Shown: positions 42,254 to 51,609, counted from the stretch's first letter. The stretch: DNA of 64,000 nt from Streptomyces sp. SAI-127 (GCF_029894425.1 NZ_JARXYJ010000001.1:6216001-6280000), one strand, 5' to 3'. Notes: a model not told the origin generated them from the letters alone. A program made the numbers and translations.

Positions 42254-42851
42254 GGGTGCGATGGGTCCTCGGCGGAGAGTGTGGGGGCTGGCTGGGTGTC
42301 GCGTACCGTCCGCCCGGATCACGGGAAGACAGGAATGCCCGGATGCGGGCGGGGAACAAGCAGCCGAGTCACGGTGGACTCAGAGGCAGCCGGAGCGCGT
42401 TGGGCTCAACAGCTGGAACAGCAACAACAGCTACAGCGAGCGCGGGCAGCACCGTGGGACCCGGCAGTGCGGGTCGAGGTGAGTGCCAAGTTCGCGAGCA
42501 TGCCCACAAGGACAGCGGGTCACACGTTCACTGTCAACTCGACACCCGGGAAGTGGGACATGTTTCACCTCATCCGGTCCATCTCCCTGATGAAAGGTTT
42601 GTTCACGCGCCTACCGGGACACATGGCGCACAACCGGGCGCACGGGCCGCGACTTCGCACGACTTCCACGGGCGCACACGGAACGAGTTCGAACTGATGG
42701 GCGTCCTTCCCCGTACAGGTCCGAAAGGGCCGGCACGGCTCGGCAGCCCGCTCGGGTCTCGTCTGCTTGTCAAGGTTTAGGCCGATTTGAACACTTTCTG
42801 CAAGGCCTTGGTTCCGCAGAGTGAATAAGGGGCTCAATAGCAGATCTCGGC
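42254..42851. other. Long intergenic region upstream of whiB, no gene seen
   Basis: Between the cysteine dioxygenase start and the whiB promoter about 600 bases carry only short, conflicting reading frames without ribosome sites or recognisable protein. Base composition falls below the local mean in 42760-42850. The region presumably holds whiB control sites and part of its leader; no perfect palindrome stands out. Confidence 0.5.
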
Positions 42852-42881
42852 TTGACTCGCCCGGAGCAGCACACTTGTAAT
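42852..42881 (+). promoter_or_regulatory. Putative whiB promoter
   Basis: TTGACT (42852-42857) and TGTAAT (42876-42881) are separated by 18 bases, a good match to the principal sigma factor consensus in an AT-enriched stretch. The start codon lies 73 bases past the -10. Confidence 0.6.
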
Positions 42882-42953
42882 TTCACTCGTGTCGTTCAGC
42901 CGAAATCGGTAACGGCCGTCACACGGGGACGCGAAGACAGACGAGGGGCGCAC

Positions 42954-43217
42954 ATGACCGAGCTGGTGCAGCAACTGCTGGTCGACGACGCGGACGAGGA
43001 ACTCGGCTGGCAGGAGCGCGCGCTGTGCGCCCAGACCGACCCCGAGTCCTTCTTTCCCGAGAAGGGCGGCTCGACCCGCGAGGCCAAGAAGGTCTGCCTG
43101 TCCTGCGAGGTCCGCTCCGAATGCCTCGAATACGCCCTCGCCAACGACGAGCGCTTCGGCATCTGGGGCGGCCTGTCGGAACGCGAACGCCGCAGGCTGA
43201 AGAAGGCCGCCGTCTGA
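42954..43217 (+). CDS. whiB: WhiB developmental regulator (Wbl family)
   Basis: 87 residues, the length of Streptomyces WhiB. The iron-sulphur ligands are Cys25, Cys48, Cys51 and Cys57 (C, then KVCLSCEVRSEC), followed by the beta-turn GIWGG (69-73) and a basic DNA-contacting tail (RERRRLKK). WhiB acts with WhiA to stop aerial growth and start sporulation septation. GAGGGG lies six bases before the ATG. A good promoter lies at 42852. The large empty region upstream fits the complex developmental control known for the gene. Confidence 0.97.
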   Translation: MTELVQQLLVDDADEELGWQERALCAQTDPESFFPEKGGSTREAKKVCLSCEVRSECLEYALANDERFGIWGGLSERERRRLKKAAV

Positions 43218-43275
43218 CGCGAGGCACGCGTCGCCGCACTTTTCGTACGCAACCGAACGGCCCGTCGCACGTGGG

Positions 43276-43284
43276 TTATCCACA
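43276..43284 (+). promoter_or_regulatory. Isolated DnaA-box-like sequence
   Basis: TTATCCACA is a perfect match to the E. coli DnaA box, between whiB and the large glycosyltransferase gene. A single box may bind DnaA as a regulator; it is not an origin. Confidence 0.3.
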
Positions 43285-43400
43285 GGCGGCGGGCCGCCGC
43301 CTTGCCCAGCCGATAGTGTGGGCGCTCGTCCGAGACGCCTCGCCGCCCCCTCAGGGCACAGGCGCCCACCGCAGTCCACCGAACCGGGGCCCGTACCTCG

Positions 43401-46400
43401 ATGTCCGTGCACAGCCACACGGCAGCCCAAGACCACGCTGCCACTCCTGAGTTCCCGCGTCATGTGGTGACCGCGGTGCTCGTCTCCCACGACGGCGCCC
43501 GCTGGCTGCCCGACGCGCTCGCCGGGCTGCTCGGCCAGGAGCGCCCCGTGCAGTTCGCCATGGCCGCCGACACCGGCAGCGCGGACGACTCCGCCCAGCT
43601 GGTCACCGACGCTCTCGGGGCCGACCGGGTCCTGCACCTCGCCCGGCGCACCGGCTTCGGCCAGGCCGTCGAGGAGGCCGCCCGCACCGCTCCCGTCCTG
43701 ACGCCGGACCAGCTGCCGTATCTGAAGCGGCCCAGCGGCTGGGACCCGGTCACGCGCACGTGGCGCGACGACGCCTACGACCTGCCGGAGCTGCCGCACG
43801 GCGAGCCGGTCCAGTGGCTCTGGCTGCTGCACGACGACTGCGCCCCCGAGCCCGACGCCCTGGCCCAGCTGCTGCGCGTCGTGGAGAACGAACTGGAGCT
43901 CGGCCGGGACGACGTCGCCGTCGTGGGCCCCAAGCTCCGCGGCTGGTACGACAAGCGGCAGCTCCTGGAGGTCGGCGTCTCCATCGCCAACTCCGGCCGC
44001 CGCTGGACGGGCCTGGACCGCCGCGAACAGGACCAGGGCCAGCACGACCACGTCCGGTCCGTGCTGTCCGTGTCCACCGCGGGCATGCTGATCCGCCGCG
44101 ACCTGTTCGAGCAGCTCGGCGGCTTCGACCGGCGCCTGCCCCTCATGCGTGACGACGTCGACCTGTGCTGGCGTGCTCAGGCCGCCGGCCACCGCGTCCT
44201 CATCGCCCCCGAAGCCGTCGTACGCCATGCCGAGGCGGCCTCCCGGGAGCGCCGTACCGTCGACTGCGCGGGCCGCACCACCGCGTCCCCGCACAAGGTC
44301 GACAAGGCGGGCGCCGCCTACACCCTGCTCGTCAACACGCGTACGGCCGCGTTGCCCTGGGTGCTCGTGCGCCTGGTCCTGGGCACAGCGCTGCGGACCG
44401 TCGCCTACCTCGTCGGCAAGGTGCCCGGACAGGCTCTCGACGAGATCCGCGGCCTCCTCGGCACCCTGCTGCGGCCCGAGCGGATCATTGCCGGGCGGAG
44501 CAAGCGGGGCACGCCGGTCGTCGACAAGGACGAGCTCAGGCAGCTGTTCCCGCCGCCCGGCGCGACCGTCCGGGCCACCGTGGAACAGGTCGCGGGCAAC
44601 TTCTTCGGCGGCTCCGACGCCGAGGCCTCCGCGGCCGGACGCCATGGCGGCGGCATCGAGTCCGGGCCCGGCGGCGACGACGCGGACTTCCTGGAGATCG
44701 AGCAGTTCGCCCGCCTCAAGCGCGTCGCCCGCAAGCCAGGACCGGTGCTCTTCCTGGCGCTGCTGCTCGTCGCCCTGATCGCCTGCCGCAACCTCCTGGG
44801 CGGCGGCGCGCTCGCGGGCGGCGCCCTGCTGCCCGCCCCGGCCGACGCGAGCGAGCTGTGGTCGCGCTACACGGACGCGTGGCACGCGGTGGGCGCCGGC
44901 GGCACCCCGTCCGCGCCGCCGTATCTGGCGATCATCGCCGCGCTGTCCTCCGTACTGTTCGGCTCGACCGGTCTCGCACTGACGGTCCTGCTGGTCTGCT
45001 CGGTGCCGCTGGCCGGCTTCACGGCCTACTTCGCCTCCCGCCCGCTCGTCGAGTCCCGCCTCCTGCGCGCGTGGGGGGCAGTCGTCTACGCCTTCCTGCC
45101 CGCCGCCACCGGCGCCCTCGCCGGCGGCCGTGTCGGCACCGCCGTCCTCGCCGTCCTGCTGCCGCTCATCGCGCGCGCGGGCGTCGTGGCCGGCGGCCTG
45201 ACGAACACCACGGGCACGCGCGGCAGCTGGCGCGCCACCTGGGCGTTCGCGCTCATGCTCACGATCACCACCGCGTTCACGCCGATCATCTGGCCGATCG
45301 CGCTGATCCTCGGCATCGGCCTGCTGGTCGTGCGCCGCACCGACATCACCGCCTACGGCCTGCGCTTCCTGGCCCAGTTCGGCACCCCCCTGCTGGTCCT
45401 CGCCCCCTGGTCGCTGACGCTGCTCCCGTTCGGCTTCTTCGAGCAGGCGGGCCTCGAGTACGGCTCCTCGGCCGCCTCCGCCCTCGACCTGCTCGGCGCA
45501 AGCCCCGGCGGCCCCGGCACGGTCGACGGGCTGATGCTCATCGGCGTGGTGCTGGCGGCCCTGGCCGCCCTGCTGCGGACCGAGCGCCAGTTCGGCATCT
45601 GGACGGCCTGGGCGGTGGCCCTGGTGGGCCTCGTCTTCGCGGTCCTGTCCAACGACTCGACGTGGGCGGGCCCCGCCACCCTGGTCTACGGCCTCGCCCT
45701 GCTGGCCGCCGCCATGCTCGGCGCCGACGGGGCACGCGCACGCGTGGCCGAGCAGAGCTTCGGCTGGCGCCAGCCGGTCGCCGCCCTGATCGCCTTCGCC
45801 TCCGCCGCGGGCCCGCTGCTCGTCGCCGCGGGCTGGATGATCGGCGGCGCCGACGGACCGCTGGAGCGCCGCGACCCCGTACAGGTGCCCGCGTTCGTCG
45901 CCGAGGAGAGCGGCACCCGCGACCAGGCCCGCACCCTCGTCCTCGACAGCGACTCCGCGGCGCACGTCGGCTACATGCTGGTGCGCGGCTCCGGCGCCCG
46001 CCTCGGCGACGCCGAACTCGCGGCGGCCGACGGTGAGAACGACAAGCTGGACAAGGTCGTCGCGAACCTCGTCGCCGGCTCCGGCGCCGACCAGGCGAAC
46101 CAGCTCGGCGGCTTCGCCGTGCGCTACGTCCTCGTCCACAAGGGCGCGCCCCGCGAGGTCACGCGCGTGCTGGACGCCACGCCCGGCCTGACCCGGCTCA
46201 GCCAGCAGGACGGCAGCGGACTGTGGCGGGTCGACCAGGAGGTCGCGCGCGCCACCGTCGTCGCCAAGTCCGGATCCGGTACCGCGCAGCCCGTGGCCGC
46301 GGGCCCCGTGGACATCCACACCACGGTCCCGGCCGGCGCCGACGGCAGGATCCTGCGCCTCGCCGACACCGCCGACGAGGGCTGGACCGCCACCCTGGAC

Positions 46401-47060
46401 GGCAGGCCGCTGACCCGCACCACCGTCGACGGCTGGGCCCAGGGCTTCGAGCTGCCCGCCTCCGGCGGCAAGCTGGACGTCACCTTCGACGATCCCTTCA
46501 CCCACACGCTCTGGCTGTGGATCCAGGGCTTCCTCGCCGTCGTCCTCGTGGTCATGGCCCTGCCCGGCCGCCGCCGCGACGTCGACGACGACCTTCCCGA
46601 GGAGCCGTCGATCCCCGCCCAGGCCGTGGCGGGCGAGGGCCGCCGCGCCCGCCGTCTGCGTGCCCAGGCCGAGGAGGCCGCGCGCCCCGAGGACCTCCCC
46701 CCGCCTCCGCAGGAGGCCCCCGCCGCGGTCCCGCAGCAGCAGTCCTACGGCGACTGGGACGCCCCGACCTACGCGAACGCCGAGTACGGCACCTACGGCG
46801 GCGAGCAGTACCAGGGCACCGCCCAGCAGTACCCGACGGGCGGCTACGACCAGCAGCCGTACCAGGCGGACCCCTACCAGGGCGGCCAGTACGACCCGTA
46901 CGCCTACGGCGGCCAGAACCAGCAGGCGTCGTACGACCAGACGACGTACGGCGGCCAGTTCGAGCAGCAGTACGACCAGGGCTACGACCCCGCGTACGAC
47001 CCGGCGCAGCAGCACCCGGACGCCACCGGCAGTGAGCGTCCCGACGGGAGTCAGCAGTGA
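43401..47060 (+). CDS. Large membrane glycosyltransferase, GT2 domain plus multi-span region and Tyr/Gln-rich tail
   Basis: 1219 residues. The GT2 domain (about 20-290) has VVTAVLVSHDGARWLPDAL, the acidic LLHDDCAPEPD and the acceptor motif LMRDDVDLCWRAQ. A linker (about 330-440) precedes some twelve membrane spans (455-860), a folded extracytoplasmic domain (about 870-1040) and a final helix. The cytoplasmic tail (1060-1219) is rich in Tyr, Gln and Gly, with units such as QYDPYAYGGQ and YDQTTYGGQ. The layout resembles arabinogalactan/galactan polymerases of actinobacteria. The stop overlaps the GTG of the DUF5719 gene. The acceptor is unknown. The length suggests assembly and export in one protein. 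Confidence 0.9.
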   Translation: MSVHSHTAAQDHAATPEFPRHVVTAVLVSHDGARWLPDALAGLLGQERPVQFAMAADTGSADDSAQLVTDALGADRVLHLARRTGFGQAVEEAARTAPVLTPDQLPYLKRPSGWDPVTRTWRDDAYDLPELPHGEPVQWLWLLHDDCAPEPDALAQLLRVVENELELGRDDVAVVGPKLRGWYDKRQLLEVGVSIANSGRRWTGLDRREQDQGQHDHVRSVLSVSTAGMLIRRDLFEQLGGFDRRLPLMRDDVDLCWRAQAAGHRVLIAPEAVVRHAEAASRERRTVDCAGRTTASPHKVDKAGAAYTLLVNTRTAALPWVLVRLVLGTALRTVAYLVGKVPGQALDEIRGLLGTLLRPERIIAGRSKRGTPVVDKDELRQLFPPPGATVRATVEQVAGNFFGGSDAEASAAGRHGGGIESGPGGDDADFLEIEQFARLKRVARKPGPVLFLALLLVALIACRNLLGGGALAGGALLPAPADASELWSRYTDAWHAVGAGGTPSAPPYLAIIAALSSVLFGSTGLALTVLLVCSVPLAGFTAYFASRPLVESRLLRAWGAVVYAFLPAATGALAGGRVGTAVLAVLLPLIARAGVVAGGLTNTTGTRGSWRATWAFALMLTITTAFTPIIWPIALILGIGLLVVRRTDITAYGLRFLAQFGTPLLVLAPWSLTLLPFGFFEQAGLEYGSSAASALDLLGASPGGPGTVDGLMLIGVVLAALAALLRTERQFGIWTAWAVALVGLVFAVLSNDSTWAGPATLVYGLALLAAAMLGADGARARVAEQSFGWRQPVAALIAFASAAGPLLVAAGWMIGGADGPLERRDPVQVPAFVAEESGTRDQARTLVLDSDSAAHVGYMLVRGSGARLGDAELAAADGENDKLDKVVANLVAGSGADQANQLGGFAVRYVLVHKGAPREVTRVLDATPGLTRLSQQDGSGLWRVDQEVARATVVAKSGSGTAQPVAAGPVDIHTTVPAGADGRILRLADTADEGWTATLDGRPLTRTTVDGWAQGFELPASGGKLDVTFDDPFTHTLWLWIQGFLAVVLVVMALPGRRRDVDDDLPEEPSIPAQAVAGEGRRARRLRAQAEEAARPEDLPPPPQEAPAAVPQQQSYGDWDAPTYANAEYGTYGGEQYQGTAQQYPTGGYDQQPYQADPYQGGQYDPYAYGGQNQQASYDQTTYGGQFEQQYDQGYDPAYDPAQQHPDATGSERPDGSQQ

Positions 47061-48697
47061 ACCGCACCACCGTGTCCCTCCTCGCCGGCACCGCCGCGCT
47101 CGCCGCCGTCACCGGGTTCGCCACGCTCAGCTCACCGCAGGCCGCCGGCACCGCCAGGACGGCCGCCGAGCTGCCCGTGGAGCGCACCAGCCTGCTGTGC
47201 CCGGCGCCCAGCACCTCCGACATCGCGGAGACGTCGTACACGTCCTTCACGCCCGTCACCAAGGGTGCGGACAGCGGCGGCAAGGGCGAACTCCGGGCGG
47301 CCGCCGAGGAGTCGGACGGCAAGAGCGCGGGCAAGAAGGCCGGCAAGCCGGTCCTCAAGCCCGAGGAGCCCGGCAGGCCCGCCACCGGGGAGACCTCCGG
47401 CGGCGACGCGCAGGCCCTCGTCGGCACCGCCGAGGGGAAGTTCGCGCCCGGCTGGACCGTCCAGGAGACCACGAAGGTCGCCGCGGGCTCCGGACGCGGG
47501 CTGCAGGGTGTCAACTGCTCCGCCCCCGACACCGAGTTCTGGTTCCCGGGCGCGAGCACCGCCGCCGACCGCACCGACTACGTCCATCTGACCAACCCCG
47601 ACGACTCCGCCGCCGTCGTCGACATCGAGCTCTACGGCAAGGACGGCGCCCTTGACTCCACGCTGGGGGAGGGCATCACCGTCGCGCCGCACTCCAGCGA
47701 CCCGATCCTGCTGTCCACGCTCACCGAGGAGAAGCAGGAGAACCTCACCGTCCATGTAAACGTCCGCAGCGGGCGCGTGGGCGCGGCCGTGCAGGCGCTG
47801 GACGACAAGCTCGGCGGCGACTGGCTGGCCGCGTCGACGGACCCGTCCGGCAGCCTGGTGCTGCCCGGCATCCCGAAGGACGCCACCGCCGTGCGCCTGG
47901 TCGCCTTCACGCCCAGTGACTCCGACGCCGACCTGAAGGTGCAGCTCGCGTCCCCCACCGGCCTGATCACCCCCGCCGGGAACGAGACGCTGCACGTGAA
48001 GGCGGGCATGACCACCTCCGCCGACCTCGGCGACGTCACCCGCGGGGAGGCCGGTTCGCTGGTCCTGACCCCCACCGACACATCCGTGCCGGTGGTCGCC
48101 GCCCTGCGGGTCGTCCGCGGCAAGGGCGACGACCAGGAGACGGCCTTCATCCCGGCCACGCGTCCGGTCGGCACGCGCGCGACGGTCGCCGACAACAGCG
48201 CCAAGGGCACCACGCTCTCGCTGACCGCCCCCACCCGAGCGGCCACCGTCAAGGTCACGGCCTCGGCGGGCAGCGAGGGCGGTGAGGCCGTGACGAAGAC
48301 GTTCACCCTCAAGGCGGGCACCACGGAGAACGTGGCAGCCCCCACCCCGACCGGCCTCAAGGGCACCTACGCCCTCACGGTCGAGCATGTCTCGGGAGGC
48401 CCGGTCTACGGCGCCCGCACCCTGACGGCCACCACGGACGGAGTGCCGGGCTTCACCATCCAGGCCCTCCCGGACGACCGGGGCATGGGTGGCGGTGCCG
48501 GAGGCGGACCAGGACCTGTCGGTGCTGCAGAAGTAGCCCGGGATGATCCGCGGGCGGTTCAGTCCTCGCCGTACCGCGGATCCACGGTCTCCGGAGTGAG
48601 CCCCAGCAGCTCGGCCACCTGCTCCACGACGATCTCGTGCACCAGCGCCGCCCGCTCGTCACGCCCCTTGGTGCGGATCTCCACCGGCCGCCGGTAG
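47057..48697 (+). CDS. DUF5719 family secreted protein, C-terminus altered by a one-base frameshift
   Basis: 546 residues as read. A signal peptide (1-31, ALAAVTGFA...) and a long beta-rich region (130-475) have no catalytic motif; the family always follows the large glycosyltransferase and is probably its extracytoplasmic partner. GTG at 47057 overlaps the upstream stop (GTGA). After LPDDRGM the reading goes into Gly/Pro then Ser/Thr-rich residues that overlap the convergent gene at 48559-48697. One base fewer in the GGG at 48487-48489 would instead give VAVPEADQDLSVLQK and a stop at 48534-48536, the ending expected for the family. The true end is thus probably 48536. Confidence 0.85.
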   Translation: MNRTTVSLLAGTAALAAVTGFATLSSPQAAGTARTAAELPVERTSLLCPAPSTSDIAETSYTSFTPVTKGADSGGKGELRAAAEESDGKSAGKKAGKPVLKPEEPGRPATGETSGGDAQALVGTAEGKFAPGWTVQETTKVAAGSGRGLQGVNCSAPDTEFWFPGASTAADRTDYVHLTNPDDSAAVVDIELYGKDGALDSTLGEGITVAPHSSDPILLSTLTEEKQENLTVHVNVRSGRVGAAVQALDDKLGGDWLAASTDPSGSLVLPGIPKDATAVRLVAFTPSDSDADLKVQLASPTGLITPAGNETLHVKAGMTTSADLGDVTRGEAGSLVLTPTDTSVPVVAALRVVRGKGDDQETAFIPATRPVGTRATVADNSAKGTTLSLTAPTRAATVKVTASAGSEGGEAVTKTFTLKAGTTENVAAPTPTGLKGTYALTVEHVSGGPVYGARTLTATTDGVPGFTIQALPDDRGMGGGAGGGPGPVGAAEVARDDPRAVQSSPYRGSTVSGVSPSSSATCSTTISCTSAARSSRPLVRISTGRR

Positions 48698-49002
48698 ACC
48701 ACCACGCGCGCGGGGCGTCCCTCACGCGCCGCAATCGTCCCGCCCAGCGGCACCGCCTCGTCGTTCCAGGACTGTCCGTCCAGCCGAGGCACCTCCAGGA
48801 CCAGGAAATCGATGTCGGCGAGCTGTGGCCAGCGCCGCTCCAGGCGCTCCACGGAGTCCTGCACCAGGTCCGCGAACGCCTCGGCTCGACTCGCGGCGAG
48901 AGGCACCTGCGGCGGGGCGATCGGGCCGCGCATGCCCCGTCCGTGGCGATCACGGCGGCGGGGCCCGGGGCCGGTGGCGCGGGGCGGTACAGGGTTGTCC
49001 AT
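48559..49002 (-). CDS. Zincin-like metallopeptidase-family protein with a degenerate HExxH
   Basis: 147 residues. The central part (RAEAFADLVQDSVERLERRWPQL, DIDFLVLEVPRLD) and the C-terminal ERAALVHEIVVEQVAELLGL match the actinobacterial Zincin_1-type family. The expected HExxH reads HEIVVE here, so the second zinc His is missing. It may be inactive or use a different third ligand (a Glu). ATG at 49002 begins a basic, Pro-rich N-terminus. It is convergent with the DUF5719 gene; if that gene ends at 48536 the two do not overlap. The role is unknown. Confidence 0.8.
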   Translation of the reverse strand: MDNPVPPRATGPGPRRRDRHGRGMRGPIAPPQVPLAASRAEAFADLVQDSVERLERRWPQLADIDFLVLEVPRLDGQSWNDEAVPLGGTIAAREGRPARVVVYRRPVEIRTKGRDERAALVHEIVVEQVAELLGLTPETVDPRYGED

Positions 49003-49357
49003 CACTGGTGAAGGGTAATCCTCGCCGCACCCCCGCGTGCGCCGCCCACGCGGTACCCCGGACGCGGTCCGAAACGGCGTACGGCCGCCCCGTACGGCAT
49101 GTCGGCAGTTGACCAATCCAGCCAAGGTTGGGCTCGAATCCGTATCTCTCCGAGACCGCCGATCTGGGGCAATTGACATGGTTTGCGCCAACTGGTGATC
49201 GGTTTCAGGTGTGTTCGGCCCCTCGAAAGCGGGTGTCCGCGCAGGTCATCGCGGTGTGACGGGAGTGCCGTGTGGGACGTTTCACAGCACGACACGGTGG
49301 GGTGACCTGGGGGAGAGTCGTCGCGGCCCGTTCAAGAGTGCGGTACCGTCCAACGTC
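49003..49357. other. Intergenic region between divergent zincin-like and DUF3499 genes
   Basis: 355 bases with no gene. TTGACA at 49173-49178 is a perfect -35, but no fitting -10 follows at 16-18 bases. TACCGT at 49344-49349 lies eight bases before the DUF3499 GTG and may be its -10, giving a nearly leaderless mRNA. Confidence 0.45.
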
Positions 49358-49729
49358 GTGAGCCCTGTACGTCGCTGTTCGCGCACCGCTTGCGGCCGTC
49401 CCGCCGTCGCGACGCTGACGTACGTCTACGCCGACTCGACCGCGGTCCTCGGCCCGCTCGCCACCTACGCCGAACCCCACTGCTACGACCTGTGCGCCGA
49501 GCACTCCGAGCGCCTCACCGCCCCACGAGGCTGGGAGGTCGTCAGGCTCCTCGACGCCTCGGCCCCGGCCCGGCCCAGCGGGGACGACCTGGAAGCGCTT
49601 GCCAACGCAGTGCGCGAAGCGGCCCGTCCGCAGGAGCGCGCCGCCGAAGCCGGCGGAGCTCGCGCGGCCGACCCGATGGAGGTCGCACGCCGCGGTCATC
49701 TGCGGGTACTGCGCTCTCCCGACAACTGA
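49358..49729 (+). CDS. DUF3499 family protein (putative zinc-binding)
   Basis: 123 residues. The conserved family start SPVRRCSRTACGRPA is followed by TLTYVYADSTAVLGPL, and by PHCYDLCAEHSERL. Cys7, Cys12 and the later C-x3-C with His suggest a treble-clef or ribbon zinc site. The last 50 residues are helical and variable. The family is restricted to actinobacteria and has no known function. GTG at 49358 is chosen because it is the start of the conserved block; there is no ribosome site and the mRNA may be nearly leaderless. It lies upstream of the lactate permease gene on the same strand. Confidence 0.9.
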   Translation: MSPVRRCSRTACGRPAVATLTYVYADSTAVLGPLATYAEPHCYDLCAEHSERLTAPRGWEVVRLLDASAPARPSGDDLEALANAVREAARPQERAAEAGGARAADPMEVARRGHLRVLRSPDN

Positions 49730-49872
49730 CCCGTCTTCCAGGCGCGTTCGGCGCGCTTTTCGCTCGCTGACCCACGCACGCCCCATTGACGTGAACTTGG
49801 CGCGGACACGACCATTCCGTTAAGCAGAAGTGAGAAATCGCTTTCCGCCTGACGGAATCGGGGGAGGCGCCC

Positions 49873-51489
49873 GTGTACGTCCAGGAACTCGAACCCGTCG
49901 CCGACTCGCTCGGGCTGTCCGCCCTCGTCGCGGCCCTGCCCCTGCTGATCGTCCTCGTTCTGCTCGGCGGCGTCCGCATGAAGGCGCACCTGGCGGGCCT
50001 CACAGGCCTCCTGGCGGCCGCTCTGGTCGCCTGGCTCGCCTATGGCATGCCGCTGGGCCAGACCGTCTCCAGTGCCGCGCAGGGGGCCGCCTTCGGGCTC
50101 TTCCCCATCCTGTGGATCGTCGTCAACGCCCTGTGGGTGTACCGGATGACCGTCCGCACCCGGCACTTCGACATCCTGCGCCGCTCCTTCGGGAGGCTGT
50201 CCGACGACCCGCGCATCCAGGCCCTCGTCGTCGCCTTCTGCTTCGGCGCGCTCCTGGAGGCCCTCGCCGGGTTCGGCGCACCGGTCGCGATCTGCTCGGT
50301 CATGCTCGTCGCCCTCGGCTTCGACCCGGTGCGCGCGGCGGTTGTCGCGCTGGTCGCCAACACCGCCCCGGTGGCCTTCGGCGCGATGGGCACACCGGTC
50401 GTGACACTCGCGCAGGTCACCGGGCTGCCGTTGGACGACGTGGCGTCCGTGGTGGGCCGTCAGACGCCTCTGCTGGCCCTCGTGGTGCCTCTGGTGCTGG
50501 TCTTCCTGGTCGACGGCAGACGGGGCCTGCGCGAGACCTGGGTGCCCGCACTGGTCTGCGGAGTCGCCTTCGCCGTCGCCCAGTTCGCGGCCTCCAACTA
50601 CGTCTCCGCGCAACTCGCCGACATCGGGGCCGCCTTGGCCGGCGCGGGTGCCCTGGTCGCCGTACCGCACGCGCGCGTACCGGCCGACGAGTCCGTACGC
50701 GCGTCCGTGCTGACCGGCGCGCGCAGCGAGGACCTCGACGAGACGGACCCGCGCGGTGAAGTCCTGCGCGCCTACGCCCCATACGCGCTGATCGTCGTGA
50801 TCTTCTCCGTCGCGCAGGTACCGGCCGTCAAGGACTGGCTGGCGAAGGCGACCCGGATGTACGACTGGCCCTTCCTCAACGTCGTGAGTCCCGACGGGGA
50901 TCCGGTCGGCGGCAACGTCTTCACCTGGCCGATCGTCTCCACCGGCGGCAGCCTCGTGCTGCTCGCGGGGATCCTGACAGCCCTCGTGCTCGGCGTGCAC
51001 GCGCGCGTGGCGGTCCGTGAATGGGCGGCGACCGTCCATGAGTTGAGGTTCGCGATCCTGACCGTGACGTCCGTGCTGGCGCTCGCGTACGTCATGAACC
51101 TCTCCGGACAGGCCGCCACCATCGGCCACTTCGTAGCGGCCGCGGGCGCCGGACTGGCCTTCCTGTCGCCGGTCCTCGGCTGGTTCGGAGTGGCCGTCTC
51201 CGGTTCCGACACCTCGGCCAACGCGCTGTTCGGGGCGTTGCAGGTGACCGCCGCGCGGGAGTCCGGGCTCTCCCCGGAGCTGCTGGCCGCCGCCAACAGC
51301 TCGGGCGGGGTGCTCGGCAAGATGATCTCGCCACAGAACCTCACCATCGCCTGCGCGGCCGTCGGGCTCGCGGGCCGTGAGGGGGACCTGCTGCGCAAGG
51401 TGCTGCCCTGGAGCCTCGGACTGCTGCTGGTGATGTGCCTGATCGTGGTCGGACAGAGCTCACCGGTCCTGGGCTGGATGCTTCCCTGA
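49873..51489 (+). CDS. lctP: L-lactate permease
   Basis: 538 residues, with about 13 membrane spans, family LctP. Conserved segments are LEALAGFGAPVAICSVMLVALGF, VALVANTAPVAFGAMGTPV, SPVLGWFGVAVSGSDTSAN and the closing AAANSSGGVLGKMISPQNL (each shortened from longer identical blocks). It takes up L- and D-lactate or glycolate with protons. The start is GTG at 49873, with GGGGGAGG upstream. No lactate dehydrogenase gene adjoins it; the manB gene follows after 120 bases. The symbol follows the family name. Confidence 0.95.
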   Translation: MYVQELEPVADSLGLSALVAALPLLIVLVLLGGVRMKAHLAGLTGLLAAALVAWLAYGMPLGQTVSSAAQGAAFGLFPILWIVVNALWVYRMTVRTRHFDILRRSFGRLSDDPRIQALVVAFCFGALLEALAGFGAPVAICSVMLVALGFDPVRAAVVALVANTAPVAFGAMGTPVVTLAQVTGLPLDDVASVVGRQTPLLALVVPLVLVFLVDGRRGLRETWVPALVCGVAFAVAQFAASNYVSAQLADIGAALAGAGALVAVPHARVPADESVRASVLTGARSEDLDETDPRGEVLRAYAPYALIVVIFSVAQVPAVKDWLAKATRMYDWPFLNVVSPDGDPVGGNVFTWPIVSTGGSLVLLAGILTALVLGVHARVAVREWAATVHELRFAILTVTSVLALAYVMNLSGQAATIGHFVAAAGAGLAFLSPVLGWFGVAVSGSDTSANALFGALQVTAARESGLSPELLAAANSSGGVLGKMISPQNLTIACAAVGLAGREGDLLRKVLPWSLGLLLVMCLIVVGQSSPVLGWMLP

Positions 51490-51609
51490 CCCCGTCGACG
51501 CCGTCTGACCTCAGGTAACGGCTCGGAGTCCACTTGGCTCCCGCACAACCCGCTGTCAGTGGCTACGGGTAGTTTGTGGTGACCGACAGGACTTTCAGAA
51601 GGGTTGGCC

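Noticed and set aside
42281-42697. Rightward 138-codon frame with a Gln-rich stretch upstream of whiB
   Set aside because: No ribosome site, no recognisable fold and third-position composition that does not fit a Streptomyces gene.
43276-43284. DnaA box as evidence for a replication origin
   Set aside because: One perfect box, without a cluster, dnaA/dnaN neighbours or an AT-rich unwinding region.
49110-49160. T-loop-like GGGCTCGAATCC suggesting a tRNA
   Set aside because: The flanking bases do not form a T stem or acceptor stem, and no anticodon arm is found at the right distance on either strand.
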